Part shown: positions 21,465 through 32,285 of the stretch, piece by piece
How positions within the stretch are numbered: position 1 is the first letter of the stretch
Layout: the number at the start of each line of letters is the position of its first letter
NCBI GenBank assembly: GCA_947568835.1
Contig: OX387612.1
Coordinates: forward strand, 9,114,001-9,178,000
Reading direction: 5' to 3'
Source: Protonemura montana
Taxonomy: Eukaryota > Arthropoda > Insecta > Plecoptera > Nemouridae
DNA: 64,000 bases
Made by a program: the position numbers and the translations under genes
The notes under the pieces: model-generated
What the model saw: only the letters and a program-made list of their open reading frames with translations
Database searches by the model: none
What the model was told of the DNA's origin: nothing

Positions 21465-22735
21465 GCAGGAGCAATGGTGAAGTCTGTCAGTTAGAATGGC
21501 CGAACACACAGCTGTCTTGCAACATTAACCCATAAGAACAATGGTGAAGTCCACCAGTTAGAATGGCCGACCATACAGTTGTCTTGAAACATTAACCCTT
21601 AAGAGCAATGGTGAAGTCCACCAGTTAGAATGGCCGAACACACAGCTTACTTGCAACATTTACCCATAAGAGCAATGGTGAAGTCCACCAGTTAGAATGG
21701 CCGAACACACAGCTGGCTTGCAACATTAACCTATAATAGCAATGGTGAAGTCCACCAGTTAGAATGGCCGAACACACAGCTGGCTTGCAACATTAACCCA
21801 TAAGAGCAATGGTGAAGTCCACCATTTAAAATGGCCGAACACACAGCTGGCTTGCAACATTAACCTATAATAGCAATGGTGAAGTCCACCAGTAAGAATG
21901 GCCGAACACACAGCTTACTTGCAACATTAACCCATAAGAACAATGGTGAAGTCTGTCAAGTTAGAATGGCCGACCACACAGCTGTCTTGCAACATTAACC
22001 CATAAGAGCAATGGCAAAGTCAACCAGTTTAAATGGCCGAACACACAGCTTACTTGCAACATTAACCTATAAGAACAATGGTGAAGTCTGTCAAGTTAGA
22101 ATGGCCGACCACACAGCTGTCTTGCAACATTAACCCATAAGAGCAATGGTGAAGTCCACCATTTAAAATGGCCGAACACACAGCTTACTTGCAACATTAA
22201 CCTATAAGAACAATGGTGAAGTCCACATGTTAGAATGGCCGACCACACAGCTGTCTTGCAACATTAACCCATAAGAGCAATGATGAAGTCCACCAGTTAG
22301 AATGGCCGACCACACAGCTGTCTTGCAACATTAACCCATAAGAGCAATGGTGAAGTCCACCAGTTAGAATGGCCGACCACACAGCTGTCTTGCAACATTT
22401 ACCCATAAGAGCAATGGTGAAGTCCACCAGTTAGAATGGCCGACCACACAGCTGTCTTGCAACATTAACCCATAAGAGCAATGGTGAAGTCCACCAGTTA
22501 GAATGCCCGACCACACAGCTGTCTTGCAACATTAACCCATAAGAGCAATGGTGAAGTCCACCAGTTAGAATGGCCGATCACACAGCTGTCTTGCAACATT
22601 TACCCATAAGAGCAATGGTGAAGTCCACCAGTTAGAATGGCCGATCACACAGCTGTCTTGCAACATTAACCTACAAGAGCAATGGTGAAGTCCACCATTT
22701 AAAATGGCCGAACACACAGCTTTTTTGCATGATCT
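21465..22735. repeat. 67-bp tandem array, about 19 copies
   Basis: The unit contains GAGCAATGGTGAAGTCCACC, AGTTAGAATGGCCGACCACA, CAGCTGTCTTGCAACATTAA and CCCATAA. Variants (AACACACAGCTTACTTGC; CATTTAAAATGG; GTCTGTCAAGTTAG) recur as alternating blocks in the first two thirds; the last third is more uniform. Confidence 0.93.
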
Positions 22736-23104
22736 GAGTTACAAAATTAAAATCGTGGAATACTGTTCTAGTATTTTTTCCAACAGTTAATTCCCAACTT
22801 CTACCACAAGTTTCTCTGTGATTCGGCTGAGATCCACTCCATGAATGTAGGCGGCTCTCTATCCGCGACCGAGAATCCGACGAGCTTTGGCGCTTACTCG
22901 CTTTCTGCTGCAAGGCTTTACGCAGGCGCCGACATCACACACACCTAGGACGCCTAGACCTTTAAGATATTCGCGCCTCGTTCTGAATGTGGGAATAAAC
23001 CATAACATTACCTCAGAATATTTACAACAATGCGAAATAAAGTTCAGTAAATTTTCAATTGTCTTCTTACATGAATTTCAGATAATTTAATAACGATGAA
23101 AGCT
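22736..23104. other. Unassigned spacer
   Basis: No gene recognised. A GC-richer stretch near 22790-22960 contains short open frames on both strands without family features. Confidence 0.4.
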
Positions 23105-23815
23105 CAACGGTAATTAGGAGGTATCTAATGACGTCGGTGATAGAGAGGATGATGATGAAGATGATGATAAACATAACCTAGCCTAGAAGTTAGGAGGGGA
23201 AACCCGGTGTTGGCACGTAGCCTACTCCTGTCGAAGAGCACCAAGGGAACCACCGGTTTAACGTCCCTTCCGAAGAACGGTACAACGCGAACAACAGGAT
23301 TCCTCCACAAATTCATGCTGTCGAGAGGTTGATAAGCAAGGCGAGTGAAGTTGCTGTACTAACTTTCATCCCTCCAGCCTCTCTCCCTAACAGAACTGGT
23401 CATGTGTATGATGGTCATCCATCCAATACCTGACCCAGCGCAGTGTTGCTTAACTTTCATCCCTCCAGCCTCTCTCCCGAACAGAACTGGTCATGTGTAT
23501 GATAGTCACCCATCCAATACCTGACCCAGCGCAGTGTTGCTGAACTTTCATCCCTCCAACCTCTCTCCCGTACAGAACTGGTCATGTGTATGATAGTCAC
23601 CCATCCAATACCTGACCCAGCGCAGTGTTGCTTAACTTTCATCCCTCCAACCTCTCGAATGAACAGCACTGGTCATGTGTATGATGGTCACCCATCCAAT
23701 ACCTGACCCAGCGCAGTGTTGCTTAACTTTCATCCCTCCAATCTCTCTCCCGAACAGAACTGGTCATGTGTATGATGGTCACACATCCAATTCCTGACAC
23801 AGCGCAGAACCTGAA
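23105..23815 (-). mobile_element. 5S-headed SINE with about five tandem heads, minus orientation
   Basis: Near-complete body (GATGATGATGAAG, CCTAGCCTAGAAG, CGTCCCTTCCGAAG) followed by repeated units of TTTCATCCCTCCAACCTCTC, AGAACTGGTCATGTGTATGA and CCTGACCCAGCGCAGTG at a spacing near 93 bp. Confidence 0.82.
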
Positions 23816-24429
23816 ATTCTAGCACTTCATATTTAACTTTCATCTTAATTTGTTCATAAGAGAAAGAAAGTCTAAAAAAAGGATCCGTTGCTTTTGCATT
23901 TGGCATCCGACTCCAAGAAAGCGTCGACCTAGGCCTCTTTTATTGCTCGAAAGCCGATGAGGCAGATCAATCCTTCCCCACTCCCCCTCACGCCATTTAA
24001 CCCAGGCACTGGGATCAACGCAGCCGTGGCCGATGACGGTGCAAATCGAGCTCGGGATTAAGAGATCAAGTCAGGGATGCTGCGAGCACGTGTACACACT
24101 CTCAGAGGCAGTGAGTTGACTCGAAATGGAGAATAGAGATCACTTTATTCGAAAGAATGGTTAAGACTAGAGCTTGATCTAAATTAAATTAATATTTGAG
24201 GCTCCTGCCAGTAACTAGATTTAAAAAAAAAAGACAATATATCGATACTGAACATTAAATTCTAGAGTTAAAACCTATTTTCACGGTCTGATAATTAAAC
24301 ATAACCTCAAACAGTAAATAACATTGATATAAGTACACTCAAGTTTTGCTAATAAAGCGCAAATAATATTGTTCGGCTCAACCATGGCTTTCCAAACGTT
24401 TCAAAGCTTCAAGCAACCCTTCAAGCAAC
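23816..24429. other. Unassigned spacer
   Basis: Mostly AT-rich; no exon, tRNA or repeat recognised, apart from a start of the 50-bp motif (TTCAAGCAACC doubled) at 24410-24430. Confidence 0.4.
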
Positions 24430-26910
24430 CATGATGTTGTCCAGCTCAAGACATGGTTTGCCAAACGAGGCTTGCAGTCCATGCTGTTGTCCAGCTCAAG
24501 GCATGGCTTGCCAAACAAAGCTTGCAGTCCATGCTGTTGTCCAGCTCAAGACATGGCTTGCCAAACAAAGCTTGCAGTACATGCTGTTGTCCAGCTCAAG
24601 ACATGGCTTGCCGAACAAAGCTTGCAGTCCATGCTGTTGTCCAGCTCAAGGCATGGCTTGCCAAACAAAGCTTACAGTCCATGCTGTTGTCCAGCTCAAG
24701 ATATGGCTTGGCAAACAAAGCTTGCAGTCCATGCTGTTGTCCAGCTCAAGACATGGCTTGCCAAACAAAGCTTGCAGTCCATGCTGTTGTCCAGCTCAAG
24801 ACATGGCTTGCCAAACAAAGCTTGCAGTCCATGCTGTTGTCCAGCTCAAGACATGGCTTGCCAAACAAAGCTTGCAGCCCATGCTGTTGTCCAGCTCAAG
24901 ACATGGCTTGCCAAACAAAGCTTGCAGTCCATGCTGTTGTCCAGCTCAAGACATGGCTTGCTAAACAAAGCTTGCAGTCCATGCTGTTGTCCAGCTCAAT
25001 ACATGGCTTGCCAAACAAAGCTTGCAGTCCATGCTGTTGTCCAGCTCAAGACATGGCTTGCTAAACGAGGCTTGCAGTCCATGCTGTTGTCCAGCTCAAG
25101 ACATGGCTTGCCAAACAAAGCTTGCAGTCCATGCTGTTGTCCAGCTCAAGACATGGCTTGCCAAACAAAGCTTGCAGCCCATGCTGTTGTCCAGCTCAAG
25201 ACATGGCTTGCCAAACAAAGCTTGCAGTCCATGCTGTAGTCCAGCTCAAGACATGGCTTGCTAAACGAGGCTTGCAGTCCATGCTGTTGTCCAGCTCAAG
25301 ACATGGCTTGCCAAACAAAGCTTGCAGTCCATGCTGTTGTCCAGCTCAAGACATGGCTTGCCGAACAAAGCTTGCAGTCCATGCTGTTGTTCAGCTCAAG
25401 ACATGGCTTGCTAAACGAGGCTTGCAGTCCATGCTGTTGTCCAGCTCAAGACATGGCTTGCCAAACAAAGCTTGCAGTCCATGCTGTTGTCCAGCTCAAG
25501 ACATGGCTTGCCAAACAAAGCTTGCAGCCCATGCTGTTGTCCAGCTCAAGACATGGCTTGCCAAACAGAGCTTGCAGTCCATGCTGTAGTCCAGCTCAAG
25601 ACATGGCTTGCCAAACGAAGCTTGCAGTCCATGCTGTTGTCTAGCTCAAGGCATGGCTTGCCAAAACGAGGCTTGCAGTCCATGCTGTTGTCCAGCTCAA
25701 GACATGGCTTGCCAAACAAAGCTTGCAGTCCATGCTGTTGTCCAGCTCAAGGCATGGCTTGCCAAACAAAGCTTGCAGTCCATGCTGTAGTCCAGCTCAA
25801 GACATGGCTTGCCAAACAAAGCTTGCAGTCCATGCTGTTGTCCAGCTCAATGCATGGCTTGGCAAACAAAGCTTGCAGTCCATGCTGTTGTCCAGCTCAA
25901 GACATGGCTTGCCAAACAAAGCTTGCATTCCATGCTGTTGTCCAGCTCAAGACATGGCTTGCCAAACAAAGATTGCAGTCCATGCTGTTGTCCAGCTAAA
26001 GACATGGCTTGCCAAACAAAGCTTGCAGTCTATGCTGTTGTCCAGCTCAAGGCATGGCTTGCCAAACAAAGCTAAAGTCCATGCTGTTGTCCAGCTAAAG
26101 ACATGGCTTGCCAAACAAAGCTTGCAGTCCATGCTGTTGTCCAGCTCAAGGCATGGCTTGCCAAACAAAGCTTGCAGTCCATGCTGTAGTCCAGCTCAAG
26201 ACATGGCTTGCCAAACAAAGCTTGCAGTCCATGCTGTTGTCCAGCTCAATGCATGGCTTGGCAAACAAAGCTTGCAGTCCATGCTGTTGTCCAGCTCAAG
26301 ACATGGCTTGCCAAACAAAGCTTGCAGTCCATGCTGTTGTCCAGCTCAAGACATGGATTGCCAAACAAAGATTGCAGTCCATGCTGTTGTCCAGCTAAAG
26401 ACATGGCTTGCCAAACAAAGCTTGCAGTCTATGCTGTTGTCTAGCTTAAGACATGGCTTGCCAAACAAAGCTTGCAGCCCATGCTGTTGTCCAGCTCAAG
26501 ACATGGCTTGCCAAACAAAGCTTGCAGCCCATGCTGTTGTCCAGCTCAAGACATGGCTTGCCAAACAAAGCTTGCAGTCGATGCTATTGTCCAGCTCAAG
26601 ACATGGCTTGCCAATTAAAGCTTGCAGTCCACGCTGTTGTCCAGCTCAAAACATGGCTTGCCAAACAAAGCTTGCAGCCCATGCTGTTGTCCAGCTCAAG
26701 ACATGGCTTGCCAAACAAAGCTTGCAGCTCATGCTGTTGTCCAGCTCAAGACATAGCTTGCCAAACAAAGCTTGCAGTCTACGCTATTGTCCAGCTCAAG
26801 ACATGGCTTGCCAAACAAAGCTTGCAGTCCACGCTGTTGTCCAGCTCAAGACATGGCTTGCCAAACAAAGCTTGCAGTCCACGCTGTTGTCCAGCTCAAG
26901 ACATGGTTCC
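24430..26910. repeat. 50-bp satellite, about 50 copies
   Basis: The unit contains CCATGCTGTTGTCCAGCTCA, AGACATGGCTTGCCAAACAA and AGCTTGCAGT. The consensus has no stop in any forward phase, so all three frames are open for hundreds of codons and repeat every 50 residues (150 bp). The longest runs 25723-27042, through the array end. No splice or start context suggests translation. A one-base insertion near 25665 and a short deletion near 26072 shift the phase. Confidence 0.95.
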
Positions 26911-27390
26911 CTTTGTCTCTGGCCGATGACGCAGTTTGAAACACGGCTTGGTGGGTTTTGTATGACACTAAGCCGAACGACAAGCGATCAAGGTCCAGGC
27001 TTGAGATGGCGTGACGTCACCTGTTATCTTCCCACGGGATAAAGTCGGTGAATGGTCACCCTAGACCGGGAAGAACGGTGGAGATATGAACCAGGATCTT
27101 TTGGATTGATTTTAGAAAACTGGAACTGGAGTTATTCAAGAAAGTCACTTTGTTAATTGGGCATAAGAGTAATGTTGTTTTTACGAGAGTCTTATGAAAG
27201 TACCCTTAATTACTATTTAGGTATAGCTCGAATTTTGCTGAGCAAACGAGCCAGCAACACGTGGTAACGGAAGGTGCCACCCGATGGCGCTTGCTGCCGT
27301 TATTTCATTACAAACCTTAATATAATTTAATAATTTTTATAATAATTAATTTTATTTAATAATAATAATAAATTTATGTGGTTCTTTTGT
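26911..27390. other. Unassigned spacer
   Basis: Just past the array, 26910-27060 is GC-rich and non-repetitive, with no recognised gene. 27300-27380 is AT-rich with AATAATAAT simple sequence. Confidence 0.4.
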
Positions 27391-27500
27391 TATCGGAAAA
27401 TTGTCAGGACTGCTCAAACCTCTGAAGAAGTAGCTAGTACATGTTGCGAAACGTCGGGAAATTTAGTAGCCCTTTACTTAGCATTCAAAACCCAGTTCAA
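27391..27500 (+). mobile_element. Dispersed element with hammerhead-like core (copy 1)
   Basis: Contains CTGAAGA, a possible five-pair stem GTAGC/GTTGC closing TAGTACAT, then GAAAC, followed by GTCGGGAAATTTAGTAGC and CTTTACTTAGCATTCAAAAC. CTGANGA, stem II and GAAA is the conserved order of hammerhead ribozymes. Copies lie at 46674-46860 and 63690-63870. Stem I and stem III pairing is not clear, so activity is uncertain. Confidence 0.45.
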
Positions 27501-27721
27501 ATAGTTTTTGTTAAAATAAATGTATATCAATCACTGATAATCTGTATCTAGACTTACATGCGAGTAGTCTGCGAGAAGTAACGAAATTAAATTATATAAA
27601 TATTAAAAAGCCGGTGACTCCATTTAGTAGCGAAAATTATAATTCTCTGTCAAAATAGGCTCAATTTGACGCGAGGGCAGTTTAACATTAGCGCTGGATC
27701 CAAGAAAAACTAACCCCAAAC

Positions 27722-27892
27722 ATTTTATTATTATGAACACTATATACAACCGTCTCAAAAATTGATGCCCAAACGAGGACAAAATTGATGTTTCCGTTTA
27801 AGCATCAACTTTTGAGACGGTTATAGTGTTCATAATAATAAAATACCCCGCGCATTGCAAGCGTTTGAAATTTAAAAAAGATTTCAATTAAC
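27722..27892. mobile_element. Foldback element, hairpin form
   Basis: AACCGTCTCAAAAATTGATG on the left pairs with the complement CATCAACTTTTGAGACGGTT on the right around a short centre. The outer right end is GCGCATTGCAAGCGTTTG. The tRNA-like centre is deleted. Confidence 0.7.
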
Positions 27893-28327
27893 CCTAAAAA
27901 CTTTGCTACTGCAGTTCGGCCCAGGTCTATCATCAACAAGACAGGAGCTACTGGCTCCGTTACCAGTAGCAACTTAATGGCGCCTCCCTTCCCACACCCC
28001 TTACTGAAGACATGATGTAGGTCGTTGCCATGTTGGAGGGGGGTGGGGGGGGGGGGGATAAGGGGGTAATTGAGTTAGCTGTCACCAGGTGCGCTAGTTC
28101 TCACCAAGCAAAATTAGATACACTCTGATTTGACTAAGATGTCTCGGCGATTTGGTTGATTCTCAAAGATATTCTACAAAGACACAGTTAGGACTTGCTT
28201 TTTTAAAATACCAGCTCGAACCATGATGACGTTCAACAATAGCAGGCCGCGGTCAGGCACCTGATTAATCTTGGGTTTCCCGTCATGTTAGGGTAGCGAC
28301 AAATAATAATATACTAGTGCCATGAGG
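27893..28327. other. Unassigned spacer with poly-G tract
   Basis: No gene recognised. A poly-G tract lies near 28037-28058. Confidence 0.4.
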
Positions 28328-29185
28328 ACAGTGCCAACACAGTGTGTCAAAGGGACAAGGCTAAGCGGTGGCCGGTCCTTGGTGCTGTTGGACAGGAGCA
28401 GCCATAACAGTGTGTCAAAGGGACAAGGCTAAGCGGTGGCCGGTCCTTGGTGCTGTTGGACAGGAGCAGCCATCACAGTGTGTCAAAGGGACAAGGCTAA
28501 GCGGTGGCCGGTCCTTGGTGCTGTTGGACAGGAGCAGCCATCACAGTGTGTCAAAGGGACAAAGCTAAGCGGTGGCCGGTCCTTGGTGCTGTTAGACAGG
28601 AGCAGCCAACACAGTGTGTCAAAGGGACAAGGCTAAGTGGTGGCCGGTCCTTAGTGCTGTTGGACAGGAGCAGCCAACACAATGTTAAAGGGATGAGGCT
28701 AAGTGGTGGCCGGTCCTTGTTGCTGTTGGACAGAAGCAGCCAACACAGTGTGTCAAAGAGACAAGGCTAAGCGGTGGCCGGTCCTTGGTGCTGTTGGACA
28801 GGAGCAGCCAACACAGTGTGTCAAAGGGACAAGGCTAAGCGGTGGCCGGTCCTTGGAGCTGTTGGACAGGAGCAGCCAACACAGAGTGTCAAAGTGACAA
28901 GGCTAAGCGGTGGCCGGTCCTTGGTGCTGTTGGACAGGAGCAGCCAACACAGTGTGTCAAAGTGACAAGGCTAAGCGGTGGTCGGTCCTTGGTGCTGTTG
29001 GACAGGATCAGCCAACACAGTGTGTCAAAGGTACAATGCTAAGCGGTGGCCGGTCCTTGGTGCTGTTGGACAGGAGCAGCCAACACAGTGTGTCAAAGAG
29101 ACAAGACCAAGCGATGGCCGGTTCTTGGAGCTGTTGGACAGGAGCAGGCTGTTTGCCGGCGCCGGGTTCACCCTCAACTGGCAAA
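28328..29185 (+). repeat. 68-bp satellite, array B, ending in SINE sequence
   Basis: About twelve copies of the unit of array A. The last unit is followed by GGAGCAGGCTGTTTGCCGG and CGCCGGGTTCACCCTC, again the continuation of the SINE body, as in array A. One unit near 28680 is a few bases short. Confidence 0.9.
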
Positions 29186-30394
29186 ACCATACCTTGTTAA
29201 CTGTCAGGTTTAAATTTACAGATGATTTTTGTTTAACAAAAACTGTGGCCACAAATGTCGCTCTAATACTGTACAAACTGTACTGCTATCTCTCTCATTC
29301 TCTCTGTGGCCGCTTTTACGGGCAAAGGGTGGTTGGAACGGGCGAGGCTGGGGTTGGGTGGGTGGTTCGGGGAAGCTACAGTGTAACAAGCCAGCGGTGG
29401 GTGATTCCAGCGCCGCCGTGTTTTCGATTCATCACGACACGGGCGGTGGGAGGGGGGGGGATGCGATGCGCTGTTTTTTTTAGATCACCTGCAAATGTTT
29501 CGACTCGATGTAGTATTGGTGGTACAGTCGTCTTCGAGACGTCGTGTTTTCTTTTTGAAGTCGCTGGATTTTAAGATTATTATAGCCAAGCTCTTTGGGG
29601 AAAAGATGCAAATTATGCGAAGTGAATATTTGCTTGCCATTTAGAATCAAGAAATATTTAATTGGTGCTGTTAATTTAGTTTTTATCCTAGATCTTTAAA
29701 TTCAATGCTATTACACTAAATTACTCGTCCGCCATGTTGTGTTTTTTTAGCCGACACCTTTTCAAACTTTCGACATCTGTGTTTCTCGTCTATAATGTTC
29801 GTAGCACCGTGATGGGTCGTTTTATGCCAAATCAACAAACACAAAATATGTAAACCTAACCAAATTTTAACTTTAAAAACTGTAAGCAAATAAACAGAGC
29901 ATGCGTAGGACAAAAAAAAACCGGCCACCGCTCGTCGGGTGCTTTGCCAACAGAGCTATCCGGGCACACAGGTTTCATCTTCGCAGGATGGGATCAGGGA
30001 CCCCTTTAAGCATAAACAATCATTAACAATTAATAATACAAATAAAAATCCTTAATATTTCAGAGAAATGCTTTATATACTTTCTATATTTTAAAAATGT
30101 TTACCAATTTATTTTAATAATTTATCCCTAAAAATCTGTTCTGAAGACCAGTTTTCCATCGACACCCGAGCATACTGCAACAACTCTGTTGCGCATGCCC
30201 CTAGGGATGGTGGTGTCAGGGGAAAGGGAGTGGGGGGGGGGGGATGAGAAAAGCCAGGTGGAGTCGACGCCACCGACGTCGCCTAGTTACCACACCCCTC
30301 CCCTCCACCAACCCCCTCTCAGTCACCGGGGCACAACCACTCAAACGAGGCACGAGATTTTCATTCCCCGTTCGGAAATCAAATTTAGATTGCA
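29186..30394. other. Unassigned region with tRNA-like fragment and poly-G tracts
   Basis: 29300-29470 is GC-rich. 29930-29985 resembles the D-arm half of a tRNA on the minus strand (complement of AACAGAGCTATCCGGGCAC). An NRF1-like TGCGCATGC lies near 30191, followed by a poly-G run. Frames seen here have no recognised family. Confidence 0.35.
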
Positions 30395-31415
30395 AAAGCT
30401 TCGAGCATCGCTCATCAACCTCTCGACAGCATGGATTTGTGGAGAAATCCTGTTGTTCGCGTTGTACCGTCCTTCGGAAGGGACGTTAAGCTAATGTCCT
30501 TCTTCGACTGGACTTGAGTCTGCGTGCCAAGACCGGGATTACCCCCGGTTGCCTGCCAGGCCAAACTAGGTTCACTATTACCCTGTCATTCACCGACAGC
30601 CAATAAACCAGTGCCACAGGAGCAGCCAACACAGTGTGTCAAAGTGACAAGGCCAAGCGGTGGCCGGTCCTTGGTGCTGTTGGACTGGAGCAGCCAACAC
30701 AGTGTGTCAAAGTGACAAGGCTAAGCGGTGGCCGGTCCTTGGTGCTGTTGGACAGGAGCAGCCAACACAGTGTGTCAAAGTGACAATGCTAAGCGGTGGC
30801 CGGTCCTTGGTGCTGTTGGACAGGAGCAGCCAACACAGTGTGTCAAAGGGACAAGGCTAAGCGGTGGCCGGTCCTTGGTGCTGTTGGACAGGAGCAGTCA
30901 ACACAGTGTGTCAAAGTGACAAGGCTAAGCGGTGGTCGGTCCTTGGTGCTGTTGGACAGGAGCAGCCAACACAGTGTGTCAAAGGGACAAGGCTAAGTGG
31001 TAGCCGGTCCTTGGTGCTGTTGGGCAGGAGCAGCCAACACAGTGTGTCAAAGTGACAAGGCTAAGCGGTGGCCGGTCCTTGGTGCTGTTGGACAGGAGCA
31101 GCCAACACAGTGTGTCAAAGAGACAAGGCTAAGCGGTGGCCGGTCCTTGGTGCTGTTGGACAGGAGCAGCCAACACAGTGTGGCAAAGTGACAAGGCTAA
31201 GCGGTGGCCGGTCCTTGGTGCTGTTGGACAGGAGCAGCCAACACAGTGTGTCAAAGGGACAAGGCTAAGCGGTGGCCGGTCCTTGGTGCTGTTGGACAGG
31301 AGCAGCCAACACAGTGTGTCAAAGAGACAAGGCTAAGCGGTGTCTGGTCCTGACAGGCCAGGTTAGCTTTATCTTCAGGCGATCATTCACCGATAGTCAA
31401 TAGACCCGCTATAAA
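30395..31415 (+). repeat. SINE body fragment and 68-bp satellite, array C
   Basis: A SINE body piece (TCATCAACCTCTCGACAGC, ACCGTCCTTCGGAAGG) lies at 30408-30490 and SINE-tail-like sequence (CATTCACCGACAGCCAATAA, ACCAGTGCCACAGG) at 30588-30620. About eleven 68-bp units follow (30620-31340), then another SINE-tail-like stretch (GGCCAGGTTAGC, CATTCACCGATAGTC). The array thus sits inside SINE-derived sequence. Confidence 0.85.
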
Positions 31416-32199
31416 ATCTTTGGATAAAATTCACTCAAAAATGGCAAGCAAAAAATTCAACAAACACATGTAGCGAGTTATAGTGTTGCTGAACTGGACG
31501 TTTTTGCACCGTACGCCACTGCAGGGGTTAAAGTGTTTGCCCGCCAGATTGCGATGTTGAGTCTTGCCCCTGCTCGGGACGTGCCGTGCCACTAGTGGCA
31601 GGGATTTGAAGCAGCAACATCCATAGGATTACCAGCATGTATTCGCGGTCAGTTGGTTGGAACCAAAGTTGCGATTTTGTATCTAAAGAGGACAGTTCGC
31701 TCTTGGATGTTTGTGTGGTCTAAGATGCGCAGTGAAAGTCTTGACCTCCAAACGAAAAATTGACTGGCAGACCTAGAATTTCCAGAAAGTATGACAGAAG
31801 AGGGATATTCTTGTATATTTGTTAATAACTCTAGATGCATGGTCCGCTACAACTCTCGGTTTCTGACCGTTGAGTGTAAAGCTTACATACCCTGACCCCT
31901 GTCGGGGGTTAAAAACACTATTAAAGAGGAAACTGAAAGTACGGACTTACTCAAAGAGATAATCTTATTCGTGATAAGGAGTTAGGGGAGTCCTAAATCG
32001 TACGCAGTTCTAGTTAATATACACCTTTATTATTATTTTTTACTTGGTGTACTAATACGACACATATTAGATAGTGATTCATTTGTTGACAACATAGTTC
32101 AATTTTTGAGAGTATAACGGTGGTATTCGGTAGTATGTTTTTGAGACAGGCGCATACTGCTAGTTTGACGTCACTGCATTAATCGCTTGTGATTGGTTG
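31416..32199. other. Intergenic spacer upstream of the J-protein gene
   Basis: No repeat of the main families and no convincing exon. AT-rich from about 31900. Confidence 0.4.
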
Positions 32200-32285
32200 A
32201 AAAGTGTCGGTGTTAAAATGGCTCCACTACGGTCGGGCTTAGAGTAGTGTTTATTAATTAAATCAACATAATTAGAAAATAAGTA
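32200..32285 (+). promoter_or_regulatory. Likely promoter/5'UTR of the DNAJB12/14-like gene
   Basis: Contains AAAATGGCTCC (a YY1-like ATGGC element, common at start sites of animal housekeeping genes) about 70 bp upstream of the ATG. An in-frame TAA at 32280-32282 limits the protein N-terminus. No TATA box is evident. Confidence 0.35.

Noticed and set aside
4911-26910. Direct repeats resembling a CRISPR array
   Set aside because: Units abut without unique spacers, are 50 bp or longer, and lie in an animal genome.
24431-27042. Overlapping open frames of 128-439 codons in the 50-bp array
   Set aside because: All three forward phases of the unit lack stops, and several frames are open at once, which real coding repeats would not show.
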